From assembly GCA_032718475.1 (NCBI GenBank), contig JAUCBJ010004654.1, positions 1-46,354 on the forward strand: 46,354 bases of DNA, written 5' to 3'. Positions 21,268-30,979 of this stretch are shown in pieces. Source of the stretch: Nemertoderma westbladi. Lineage: Eukaryota; Xenacoelomorpha; Nemertodermatida; Nemertodermatidae. Each line of letters opens with the position of its first letter. Within the stretch, counting starts at the first letter, position 1. A program made the translations under genes and the position numbers. Under the pieces are notes generated by a model. That model worked only from the letters and a program-made list of their open reading frames with translations. It was not told the origin of the DNA and ran no database searches.

Positions 21268-24200
21268 TTATTTACTAGTATTAGGTGGAGATTTGTAGTC
21301 TCCAGACTCGTTACGAGTCTCTTCAAGAAGTACGAGACGTTGAGTCGGTCTGTCTACTGTACGACCGTCAATTGTCCGTACCGTCACAGTTCTTGTCACT
21401 CCATCCATAGATGGATGTGTGGCTAAAATTACACCTGTTATCCAGAAGCGTCTTTTTAGATTCACTTCCGCTAACAGCACGTGATCTCCCGGCTTTAATG
21501 CGCGGGTGTTATTGTACCAGTTTGTTCTGGCAGAAATAGAGGGCAAATAATGGTTTTGCCATATTTCCCAGAATTTGTTAGCCAGTAGTTGCGTGATTTT
21601 CCACGCTTTTCTACCGTAGCTGTCGCTTTCTATTGGAATAGAAATCGGCGTCAAAGTGGTCGGTGCCTGCATTAGCAGGTGTGCTGGTGTTAAAGCAAAT
21701 TGAGATTGTTTGTCATCGGGTACTAATACTATTGGTCTAGTATTTAGTATTGCCTCGATTTCAACAAACAATGTTGTCAGTTGGTCGTCTGTCAATATGT
21801 GGTTTACTGGAATGACCTTTGCCATGGCTGTCTTTATAGATCTAATCAGTCTCTCCCAGACTCCGCCTCTCCAAGGACTATCTGGAGGATTAAACTTCCA
21901 AACAATCTTGTGAGGTTGTAGTTCGTTCGAGATTTGATCATGATCTAATTTCTTAAAGGCTCTAGCAATCTCATTCCGAGCACCAACAAAGTTTGTCCCT
22001 TGGTCTGAGTACAAGCATTTTACTAGTCCGCGTCTAGCGATAAATCGCCGCAGTGCTAGTATAAACGCGTTGGTGGAAAGATCCATCACACGTTCAATAT
22101 GAACTGCCCTACTGGACATACATGTGAAAATCAGTCCCCAGCGTTTTACTAGTATACGTCCACGTTTCGTATGTATGGGACCAAAGCAATCAATTCCAGT
22201 CTCTGTAAAAGGTGGTCTGAATGCTTGAAGTCGTGCTTGTGGTAGTTCACTCATTTCTTGGGTACCTATTCTAGAATGTACCTTTTTACAAATAATACAC
22301 GTACGTGTCACTGAACTTAACGCTTTACTGGGTCTAATTAATACAAATCTTGTACGTAAGTAGGAAAGACAGTGGTGTCTTCCAGCGTGTTTCAGATGTA
22401 AATGTGCGTCCAGTATCATTGCACGTTGTAGTTCGTGATGTTGCGGTATTATTATTGGGTATCTAAAGTTTGTGTTAAAGTCAATGTTTTGAATCCGAGA
22501 TTTATGACAAATTAAGCCATTATAAATAATCGGACTCCAACTCAGTATTGGTGACGACTTGATTGGTTGACCTTGACTTATGGATGTGAATTCGCGCGCG
22601 AAATATCGCAGTTGATAATGGCTAATTAATTTAATCTCACACCTGTCAATCTCAGTCAATGTAAGTCGACGCGTAAAGTCGCGTTTGCCTTTAACGTATT
22701 GTACAAAACGTACAATCCACGCTAATTTTCGGCAAGCGCTTGTCCAAGAATCTGTTAAGTTTACAATACGGTCGACGTGAGTATTTGTGACGTCATCAGG
22801 TAAGTCAATGGAGAACTTGGAAGGTTTTGATTTACTAGAAGGGCCCACGGGTCCGCCGGTAAGTATTCCCTTGTTGACTGTTGATCCGTCCGGGTCTACA
22901 AGTAATTTGTCCTTCTTCGTCTTCTTACCTTGATTGTCAGTACTTTGTAAGTCGATCGTTAATGGTGGTTTGAACTCTATGGGGTCAGTGGGTTTCGGTA
23001 AGCTTATTTTTCTGCCGATATTAATCCCAGGTTTCACCATAGGTTGCAAGTTCGGTATGTCTCTTGAGCGCAAAGTAACACCTGTATTTACATTAGCGTA
23101 GGTACTACCCACATCTGTAATACATGAGGTTTCACCGTGCTTATGGTTGCTCAAGTGTGTCAAAATTGGTAGTTTGTCAATACAAGGCCGCTCCAATAGG
23201 GAAACTGCGGCTTTACTGTTAGTCGATACATTACTAATGTCCGGTAGAACATTTTGTGATGTTTCTGACAAAATGTCTGGTTGACTGTCTAGTAATGTGT
23301 CTGGCGATACGTCTGGTAACGTATCTGGTTGTTTGTCAATAGAAGGCCGCTCCAATAGGGAAACTGCGGCTTTACTGTTAGTCGATATGTTACTAGTGTC
23401 TGGTAGAACATTTTGTGACATGTCTGGCAAAATGTCTGGTTGACCGTCTAGTAACGTGTCTGGTTGACCGTCTGGCGATATGTCTGGTGTAGAAAGGCTC
23501 GCAAGTCTTCCTCTCTTGACCTTTGAAGTTATATCTTTCCATTTCGCCTTCGGTTTTTTCTTGAGTTTTGCCGCCGTTGTCCTTTTCTTTGCCTTCCCCT
23601 TTTTTGGTTTCTTGATTTCGGCGTCCTTGGGGATGGTGTTAGATTTGTTGTCGTATAGTGGCGGCCAATGTAGTGTTGAACCTTGTAAGAATTGTGGTCC
23701 GTGTTGCCAAAATTCTTTGTTCTCCGGTTTACAGAATTCCTCAGGCATCATTCCTCTCGACGCAATATCGGCTGGGTTTTGTGGTCCGGGACAATGTCGC
23801 CAATCCTCTTTTATTGAACGGTCTAGAATTTCTGCGCGACGGTTAGCTACGAATGTCTTGAATTCAAGTGTGTCGTTGTTTATGTAAAATAAAACCAACG
23901 TCGCGTCAGTCCAATAAAATATCTGTAAACTCGACTGTAGTTCTGTCTGTATGAGGTTCACAATGGTGGTTGACAGGGTTGCGGCTTGTAGCTCAGCTCG
24001 TGGTGTCGTCATATACTTAGTAGGCATCGTTTTTGCCTTAGAAGTAATGAGCGAAACATCGAATTCGTCTGAGTCTACTTGTCTGCGCAAGTACGCTGCT
24101 ACACCAAAACCGTTGTCACTGGCGTCAGAAAAACAATGTAGTTCCAAGTTGTCAGGAAATGTAGTTTGTAATGGAAAGTAAACTCTGGGGATGGAATAAT

Positions 24201-26700
24201 CCTCTAGCGAAGATAATTCCGCCTCCCAGGTCTTCCATGAGTCCACTTGGTCTGATGAGATCGGCTCGTCCCATGTCAGTCCATCCTTCCAAATACTGCG
24301 CATATAAATGCGGGCTTGCAGTATTACTGGACTGATGAATCCTAATGGATCGAACAATCGGCTCAATTTTGACAAGCATGATCTCTTTGTCAGTGTGTTC
24401 TCTTGACTGTCCAGTCTCACCTTCACTCGGAAGTTGTCCGTGTTTGGGTCCCAAAAGAGCCCCAACACCTTAGTCGTCGGTAGTGGTTCAAACTCTAGGT
24501 CTATGTCACCACCTCCACGCTCAGTCGTTCCGAACGAGTCTACTAATTCGGCACTGTTTGAGGCGAATTTGGTGAGGTTAAAACCTCCGCCCGCTAAGCA
24601 GTCCCGTAATTGATGTGCTACTGTTGTAGCACGTTCTACTGTGTCGCAACTCTGTAAACCGTCGTCAACGTAAAAGTCACGCTCCACAATCCTAATTATC
24701 TCTGGGTCATATAGGTGTTTCTGATCTCTAGCGGCTTGTTTTAGGGCGTACATCGTGCAGTTTGGGCTGTCTCTGGCACCGAAAACGCGAACTTGCATTT
24801 GGTAAGTCGCCGGTGGTAGACTTAAGTCTCCTTCCGGGTACCAGAGGAACCGCAAACTGTCTCTGTCTCGCTCTAACGCTTTCACTTGGTGAAACATCGC
24901 TTCAACGTCGCAAGTAAAAGCTACTTGACGCTGACGGAAGCGCATAATCACCCCCATAAGATAATTATTCATGTTTGGTCCATCCATCAACTCACTATTG
25001 AGGGACATTCCCTCAAATAGAGCCGCACAATCATTGACTACGCGTACTTTATCTGGTTTGTCGGGATGTCTCACATAGTGATGTGGCAAGTAGTATGTCT
25101 GGTTAGTCACTATCTCTGGGTTAGTCATTCGGATAGCGTATCCCTTAGTCAAATACGTCTCCATCTGAGTGTTGTACTGCAGATGGGCTTTCTCGTCCTT
25201 TAATAGACGTTGCCGTATTGAGTGTAGACGTCTTAAAGCCAGTGGGTAGTTGTTTATAAGTTTAGGACTTTGGCTACGCCATAACATCCCCACCTCATAA
25301 TGTCCGTCTTTCGTCTGGCGGATAGTATCTTCCATGATCTTCAGAGATTGTTTCTCCTGTTCCGACATACAAGGTTCGTAGCTACCAGGTTCAGCTGTAT
25401 CTTGTTCTAACCACCTGATAGTCTTCTCCGTTAATTCTTTGTCTAGTACAGCTTGTTCCAACTGATGATTTCTCAACGCGTCATCATCGATCTCGACGGG
25501 CATTGTTGATGTCGTTGGGGTAGGTAGACTCGCAAGCCTATCATCTGTCGTCGATGGAATCTCTAGCTGACTCGTCTTCTCCCCAAGTTCTAAACTCACC
25601 TTGTGGATTAGCTGCTCCTTGTGACTTATCATACTAGTCACACGTCTGTCATGTTTTGTCGACTGTAGTGTAGTATGGTCCACATCGTGTGAAAAGGAAT
25701 GGATTGAATTTGTAGTTAGTAAACTACATGTACTTTGTACATCTTCCTCGTCACTTATGTCTAGTGTGCGCACAGGCGCTCGAGTATACCACCCTATCGG
25801 CGTTCTGCAGGCGTATGCGTTTCCCGCTACAACTGCCGATGGTCTGGTTTCCCACACCTGATGTAGGTTGAATTGGTCTGTCCCGATCAGCATGGCTACC
25901 GATCTATAATTGACAGGACATTCGGGTACACCAAGGTGTCTGAAATACTTACGGTCCTCTAGAGATTGTTCCGGCACTGGACCTAGTAGGTTACTAAAGT
26001 CCTTCGTGGCCGCAAAGGTTAGATCTTTAAAGGGTAACAAAGACCTCTCCCTCTCGCTGTGCTGCGATTTTGGAAGAAGAGAGTCTAAGTTTAACTTGAC
26101 TCGTGTCACTGGTATTGCACGCTGTCCGTGCATACTACTTACGGTATAACTGACGCGCTTACCTTGTTTAAGATCCGTCACTACGTCAGCTATCTTTTCG
26201 TCCACGTAACTGTGAGATGAGGCTGAATCTAGAATCGCGTAGATTCTCTTACTCCCCTTTGTGCCAGTAACCTTAATCGGAATTACACTGAATCCCTTCA
26301 GTTGGTCAGTAGTCAGAAGCGCGATCGACGGTTGTTCGTCTCCATTGGAATATTCGTCGTCGTCTTCTAACTCTTCGTCTGACGATCCGGATTGTTCTGA
26401 GAAGCAATCCTCAATATGGGTCACGAAGGTTGGAGTCGTTTTCGATTCTCGTTTCCTGTAGGCCGCATCACATCTCGCTGCTGCTTCCGGGTGTTCCCTG
26501 GCGAAGCGTTTTGTCGGCGTGTGGCTGTCTGTGTGGAGCAGACCGTCGTGGTTGCGTCCACAGGATGGACAAGTGTCAGTATTTGGGCAATCTTTGCGCA
26601 CGTGTCCGTGTCGCGTACACCGCCAACAAGAGTCCAGTGGCCGTATCTGCAGCCGTCGTTCTTCTGAGTTCAACTCGCGAAATTGTCGACAACCCCTCAA
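21268..26700 (-). CDS. pol: BEL/Pao Pol: protease, RT, RNase H, integrase
   Basis: The first in-frame ATG gives 1810 residues, but the frame is open upstream to at least 26815 and includes another cysteine motif (GCQYCEHLGKRYIGHKL), so Pol is probably made as a fusion with Gag. Domains in order: zinc knuckles (residues 20-55, CWRCTRHGHVRKDC); retropepsin-like protease with ILDSASSHSYV (about 154); RT with FTCDVEAMFHQV (motif A), FGARDSPNC (B) and YVDDGLQS (C, about 675); RNase H with FSDASDNGFG (about 855); a ~300-residue Lys-rich and repeated linker; integrase H2C2 finger (CIICKK, about 1470), then TGIDCFGP, SDQGTNFVG and PWRGGVWERL; and a C-terminal BEL domain. All catalytic signatures are present. 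It copies element RNA into cDNA and integrates it. Confidence 0.92.
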   Translation of the reverse strand: MRGCRQFRELNSEERRLQIRPLDSCWRCTRHGHVRKDCPNTDTCPSCGRNHDGLLHTDSHTPTKRFAREHPEAAARCDAAYRKRESKTTPTFVTHIEDCFSEQSGSSDEELEDDDEYSNGDEQPSIALLTTDQLKGFSVIPIKVTGTKGSKRIYAILDSASSHSYVDEKIADVVTDLKQGKRVSYTVSSMHGQRAIPVTRVKLNLDSLLPKSQHSERERSLLPFKDLTFAATKDFSNLLGPVPEQSLEDRKYFRHLGVPECPVNYRSVAMLIGTDQFNLHQVWETRPSAVVAGNAYACRTPIGWYTRAPVRTLDISDEEDVQSTCSLLTTNSIHSFSHDVDHTTLQSTKHDRRVTSMISHKEQLIHKVSLELGEKTSQLEIPSTTDDRLASLPTPTTSTMPVEIDDDALRNHQLEQAVLDKELTEKTIRWLEQDTAEPGSYEPCMSEQEKQSLKIMEDTIRQTKDGHYEVGMLWRSQSPKLINNYPLALRRLHSIRQRLLKDEKAHLQYNTQMETYLTKGYAIRMTNPEIVTNQTYYLPHHYVRHPDKPDKVRVVNDCAALFEGMSLNSELMDGPNMNNYLMGVIMRFRQRQVAFTCDVEAMFHQVKALERDRDSLRFLWYPEGDLSLPPATYQMQVRVFGARDSPNCTMYALKQAARDQKHLYDPEIIRIVERDFYVDDGLQSCDTVERATTVAHQLRDCLAGGGFNLTKFASNSAELVDSFGTTERGGGDIDLEFEPLPTTKVLGLFWDPNTDNFRVKVRLDSQENTLTKRSCLSKLSRLFDPLGFISPVILQARIYMRSIWKDGLTWDEPISSDQVDSWKTWEAELSSLEDYSIPRVYFPLQTTFPDNLELHCFSDASDNGFGVAAYLRRQVDSDEFDVSLITSKAKTMPTKYMTTPRAELQAATLSTTIVNLIQTELQSSLQIFYWTDATLVLFYINNDTLEFKTFVANRRAEILDRSIKEDWRHCPGPQNPADIASRGMMPEEFCKPENKEFWQHGPQFLQGSTLHWPPLYDNKSNTIPKDAEIKKPKKGKAKKRTTAAKLKKKPKAKWKDITSKVKRGRLASLSTPDISPDGQPDTLLDGQPDILPDMSQNVLPDTSNISTNSKAAVSLLERPSIDKQPDTLPDVSPDTLLDSQPDILSETSQNVLPDISNVSTNSKAAVSLLERPCIDKLPILTHLSNHKHGETSCITDVGSTYANVNTGVTLRSRDIPNLQPMVKPGINIGRKISLPKPTDPIEFKPPLTIDLQSTDNQGKKTKKDKLLVDPDGSTVNKGILTGGPVGPSSKSKPSKFSIDLPDDVTNTHVDRIVNLTDSWTSACRKLAWIVRFVQYVKGKRDFTRRLTLTEIDRCEIKLISHYQLRYFAREFTSISQGQPIKSSPILSWSPIIYNGLICHKSRIQNIDFNTNFRYPIIIPQHHELQRAMILDAHLHLKHAGRHHCLSYLRTRFVLIRPSKALSSVTRTCIICKKVHSRIGTQEMSELPQARLQAFRPPFTETGIDCFGPIHTKRGRILVKRWGLIFTCMSSRAVHIERVMDLSTNAFILALRRFIARRGLVKCLYSDQGTNFVGARNEIARAFKKLDHDQISNELQPHKIVWKFNPPDSPWRGGVWERLIRSIKTAMAKVIPVNHILTDDQLTTLFVEIEAILNTRPIVLVPDDKQSQFALTPAHLLMQAPTTLTPISIPIESDSYGRKAWKITQLLANKFWEIWQNHYLPSISARTNWYNNTRALKPGDHVLLAEVNLKRRFWITGVILATHPSMDGVTRTVTVRTIDGRTVDRPTQRLVLLEETRNESGDYKSPPNTSK
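23180..23640 (-). repeat. Repeated linker between Pol RNase H and integrase
   Basis: Two ~140-nt units (about 23180-23310 and 23320-23450) encode repeats with QPDTLPD and SKAAVSLLERP. They are flanked on the N-terminal side by a Lys-rich stretch (KKPKKGKAKKRTTAAK, near 23570). BEL/Pao Pol proteins normally have a short linker here. The Lys-rich part resembles a nuclear localisation signal (inference). Confidence 0.75.
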
Positions 26701-26809
26701 CTTGTGACCGATATACCGCTTGCCTAGATGCTCGCAGTATTGGCAGCCACTGAAGTCGGTACCAAGTTGCTGTCTCGTCTGTTTTGTCCCAATGGGCGCA
26801 GATACTCTA

Positions 26810-29800
26810 CTACCGTCCGAGAATTGTCGTGATTCCGTCGGTGTGGCGTAAGTGGCCGTCTTGGTGGATGTTGTCTGGGGTTTTTTGTCGGTTGGAGGAT
26901 GGCAATGTGATTCCTTCTGCCACGATGTGCTGGTCAGTGTAGTTAGATCGAGTTTCTACTACTGCCTCCCTGGATATTAAAAGGTACACATCTTCTAATT
27001 TTAAGAATCCTCCCCGCTCTTCTCGCTGGTATTCGACCTTTCTCCACTCCCGACGAAGTCGATGGTGGAGTCGTCCTATGATCTTTAATAGGACAGTAGG
27101 GGTATTCCCGTAATCAAGTTGTCCAATGGATCTTAAAGTAGTGATAGCGTTTTTTATCTCGTCGGCCAGTTTTAATAAGTCGACGGGTTTAGTGATAGCC
27201 CCTCCCTTACAGAGTTCCTCTATTACTGACCTGGCCATACTAAATGTACCTCCGTATATCTAAGTTAAACGATCGTACGCTAGTTCGAAGGCGTCTGGTA
27301 CACCAACAAAGGTCTCTGCCAAACGTTTAGGTTCTCCTGACAACGTTTGGAGCAGGTAATTGAACTTCTCCCGTGATGTAAAGGCGCACACGGCGATCTG
27401 GGATTCGATATAGTCTACAAAAGTATGCCAGTGTTTTGAGCTACCGGAAAACTTCGGTGGTTGTTGTACCGGCAATCCCTGTCTGGCTGCGAATTTCGCT
27501 ATCTCCTTGGCAACGTTCAGAGTTTCGCGTCCTTGGTTGGTAATCTGGTTGATGTTCTCCCTTCTTGGCGCTTTTCCCTGATACGATGTATGTTTTGAAG
27601 TTACCGGTCTTTGTGGTTCCTTCGGGTGTCTATTGTGTTCGAATTCGGAATTTCTCGAACTGTCGGTGTAACCTTCCTCCAGACGTTCCTCGATCTGAGC
27701 CAACTTATTGACAACTGGTCGCAGAATGTCGGCGAACTGTTGTGTACTAATTGCGTCCGTTGGTTGTAATGCCTTCGGTGTTGGTGTATTCTGTGGAGGA
27801 TTGTCTACAAAGGAGTTGTCTGAACGCTCGCGTTTATATTCATCGGCCGCCCCTGTTCTAAATACCTCGCGTTTCGGGTAATCCGATTCGCTCGAAGTAC
27901 TACTATCATCTGGGTATGGCGGTCGACGTGCTCGCGTCCGTTGCGTCGTACGAATTCTAACGTTTCGTTTCGGAACATCGTCCACGGATCTCCGTTGTTC
28001 GGTAGGCTCACAAGTCTTCCTCGAAGTCGTAGATTGCGATGTACACTGGTTGAACGGTCGCGTATCCACTAGTCTCCGTTGTTGGGTAGGCTCACAAGTC
28101 TTCCTCGAAGTCGTAGATTGCGATGTATACTGGTTGAACGGTCGCGTATCCACTAGTCTCCGTTGTTGGGTAGGCTCACAAGTCTTCCTCGAAGTCGTAG
28201 ATTGCGATGTATACTGGTTGAACGGTCGCGTATCCACTAGTCTCCGTTGTTCGGTAGGCTCACAAGTCTTCCTCGAAGTCGTAGATTGCGATGTAAACTG
28301 AACCGGTGGGCGAATAACAGCATTTGAATCCAAAGGCCTTGTTGGCCTAAACGTCATTGGGTAAGCGTAGTGCGTAACAGGTTTTGGCGTCAAAGGTGGA
28401 CTCACCTGTTTAGTCGTCAGTAGTGCAGGTCCGACTAATAAACTACTACGATCTGTAATCGGTGGGTTACTTACCTTGACTTTTGGAATAGGCGACGACG
28501 TTGCTCTTGGCGGTGTAAACTTGTCCGGAATAACAAACCTGTGTTCCGTCGCACCATGGATAGGAGAGATATCACTGCTACCAGCAATCAAAACAGGTTC
28601 CTTAGTCATAACAGGTGCAAACATAGGAGTTACCTGAGGGAATCTTTGACATAAGTCCTTAACTAATTGTCTTTCTCGTCCAGGTGCCCCTACCGAACCT
28701 TCCTTCATTCGTTCCTGGATTTGGCGGTGCCTTACCTCTAACTGGTCTAGATCGTGTCCATCTCGAGATCTCATCGATCTATCGCGGGCTTGTAGATCCA
28801 GATCTTCCTTCGCGTTGGCTAATTCTCTCGCCTTCTTTCCGAGTTCGAAATGAAGTTTAACTTCCTTCTCGCGTTGTTCCGTCTGTTGTTGTTGCACCTC
28901 GAGCTCCGCTTGTCTTATCGCTGATTGAGCCTTTATTTGCCGTTTTTTCATTTCGGCCCGTGCTTCCGAAACTAACCGTTCTCGCTCTAATTCTGCCGCT
29001 GCGTTTCGTTGCGCTAATTCCGCCGCTGCCGTTTGTCGCTCTAATTCTGCCGCTGCGTTTCGTTGCGCTAAATCAGCCGCTGCCGTTTGTTGGGCAATGT
29101 CTACCTCTAACCTTTCTACTTCAGCTGCTTCTAATTCAGCTTGTTCTTGTAAATGAGAGATTCTCTCTACGTTCGCAACGCGTAGCTTCTCTTCTTCTAC
29201 TGCCGCCTGCATCACTAGAAGTTGAGCTTGTTTCTCCACTTCTCGTCGTTGTCGGTAGAATTCTTGCTGTTGTCGAGCAACTTCTGACGTAACCATACTT
29301 CCCTCGCCAATTTCGCTACGAATACTTACCAACGATTGATCCAATATTCCCGTTGCCGATTCGATTCGTACGGGTGAAGTTTCCCTCGTATATTCCGGCA
29401 CGGTTTCCAAATCTCCGACATCCTCGCCGCACATACGTAAGTGGTCCGTCAGATGTTTCAATTGTCCATCCAGTCGATACAGTTCCTGTTCTTCCTCGGG
29501 CTGTAATAATTCGTCCGAAACTGACTCACCTAACAACTGGTCCGCTTGTTCCTGTTGTATCTGTCTAATCGTCGACTTAAACTGAATCAGTTTCTCCCTA
29601 GCGATCATTAGTTTCTCGAGGATTCTAAGTTGAGTATCCATGTCCTGTCTCTGTCTAGCTAGATCTTGTAGACCAATTAGGTTATCTACGGACTTGTGTA
29701 CTCTACTTTGTACTCTAACCTGGAGGGTGTAGAACTCGAATCGAGACATCGGAGCGGTCAACTCGTCTAATGTGCGTTGGCCTTCCCCAATACTCCTGGT

Positions 29801-30094
29801 TATATGCGCCATATATCCTCCGACGCTTCTAACCACACTTTCTGTGCTTCCTGCTGAACTTACCATTTCCGTTTCCCTGTATCTAGGTTGCGGAACAGTT
29901 AGAAAGTCCTCGGTCCTGCCGTCGCCTCGTACTACGGCATCCGGTACTCCCGTTGGATGTACTGGTGACGCACACGGTGTAGGTTCGGTAGGCTCGCGAG
30001 TCTTCCCCTGTTGTCCTTCCGCTGCTGACTTATCCGCGTCACACGAGTCATAGTTGGTATGTGTATTCTTCGTATAGTCTTGTTTGTCACTCAT
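26810..30094 (-). CDS. gag: BEL/Pao Gag with an in-frame TAG
   Basis: The frame starts at the ATG at 30094 and runs 944 codons to a TAG at 27262-27260. It continues in the same frame to 26810, so a single amber codon divides it. The N-terminal third is acidic and low-complexity, with a long coiled coil at about residues 265-450 (Ala/Glu/Gln repeats). Four copies of a 28-residue repeat with SRKTCEPTQQRR follow (about 600-700). The conserved BEL Gag segment comes last (LPVQQPPKFSGSSKHWHTF, about 875), continuing past the TAG as IYGG...MARSVIEEL. The TAG lies inside that conserved domain, so it is more likely a nonsense mutation than programmed readthrough. The switch to the Pol frame is +1 and lies between about 26815 and 26900, near a run of six A on the sense strand. 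Gag would form the particle. Confidence 0.88.
27985..28300 (-). repeat. 84-bp in-frame tandem repeat in gag, about 3.8 copies
   Basis: Units start with matching words at about 28001, 28085, 28169 and 28253 (period 84 bp, 28 codons) and are almost identical. Each contains one copy of the CTCACAAGTCTTCC variant of the dispersed motif. Confidence 0.92.
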
Positions 30095-30979
30095 TTCGGT
30101 AATTGTAAGTCAAGTAAAGTGAGTGTCAAAGTATCAAACTTACCGTTTTTATATCTAAACGGTACTAATTACAGTCTTATAAAATTAGCCTACCGGCCGA
30201 TTTTATAGCAGATGGATAAAATTAGCCTAAACGGCCAATTTTACAGCAAATAAATGTCACGGAATAAGTATATAATAAAATTAGCCTAGCGGCCAATTTT
30301 ATAACAAATAAATCAGATAACGATATGCGTTATCAAAAGGTAAATTAAATACAATAATACGGACTAATTCAGGAATGAACAAAGAAATCATACGGAATGC
30401 ATAAATACTTGAGACAGTGGAACCCACAATAATTTTAACTAATACGGTAATGCCTAACTTATTTATGCAACTTTTCGAACTCACCTACTCCAATAATTCT
30501 CCAGAAAAACAGATTCCCAGATACAAACCGGACGTGAACCTTTCCGTTTTCAGCGTTGCGGACGAAACGCGATTTTCCCAACCAAAGTTGTTGAGTTATC
30601 TATCTCCCAAACTTGCTAAACACGGTCTTGCTCCCGTTACAGTCTAGAAATGAGTTCTGAATCCTGAAAAACAAAAGAGTTAGGTTTTACTTTACGAAAA
30701 TTTTTTGTACCGGTACAATATGGTATTTAAACCCTTTTAAACACCGGTATTCAAATTCCAAAATATTTTACACGCGGTTCAAATCAAATTTTATTTCAAA
30801 AAAATTAGCACTTAGCTAATCAAATACGAAATTTTACCTCAAAATACAAAATTTTCAAATAACTTTAGTCCTACCGAACCGTAGTTCAGTAAAACATATT
30901 CCTACTATTCTAGGAAATATGTTAAATAATACATATTCCTACTATTCTAGGAAATATGTTAAATAATACATATTCCTAC
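30095..30979 (-). other. BEL/Pao leader with repeated hairpins
   Basis: The region between gag and the 5' LTR has no gene. Three similar hairpins (AAAATTAGCC ... GGCCAATTTT) lie at about 30177-30204, 30217-30244 and 30272-30302. Next to the LTR a 37-bp unit is repeated 2.3 times (30894, 30931, 30968). Each full unit folds as CATATTCCTA-CTATTC-TAGGAAATATG, and the last is cut by the LTR edge at the loop. No primer-binding site starting TGG is visible next to the LTR. Confidence 0.7.

Larger units (their letters stand above)
18093..30008 (+). repeat. Dispersed near-palindromic motif, ~11 copies in BEL/Pao element
   Basis: The word GAAAGGCTCGCGAGTCTTCC and close variants occur on the + strand at about 18093, 18290, 18622, 20962, 23491, 25524 (weak), 28001, 28085, 28169, 28253 and 29988. 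All are in one orientation, and I found none elsewhere in the window. The core AAGRCTCGCGAGYCTT is almost self-complementary. Copies lie in the 3' non-coding region, the pol-ORF3 spacer, pol and gag. On the sense strand gag reads it as K-T-R/C-E-P and pol as G-R-L-A-S-L, two different codon phases, so the DNA or RNA sequence rather than the peptide is repeated. Confidence 0.8.

Noticed and set aside
27260-27262. Programmed readthrough of the gag TAG
   Set aside because: The stop lies inside the conserved Gag domain, not at a gag/pol boundary, and the following bases do not match the usual readthrough contexts; kept only as an open alternative.
27985-28300. CRISPR array
   Set aside because: Tandem 84-bp units without unique spacers, inside a retroelement gag gene in a eukaryotic genome.
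28050-28301. 83-residue repeated + strand frame
   Set aside because: Antisense shadow of the 84-bp gag repeat.
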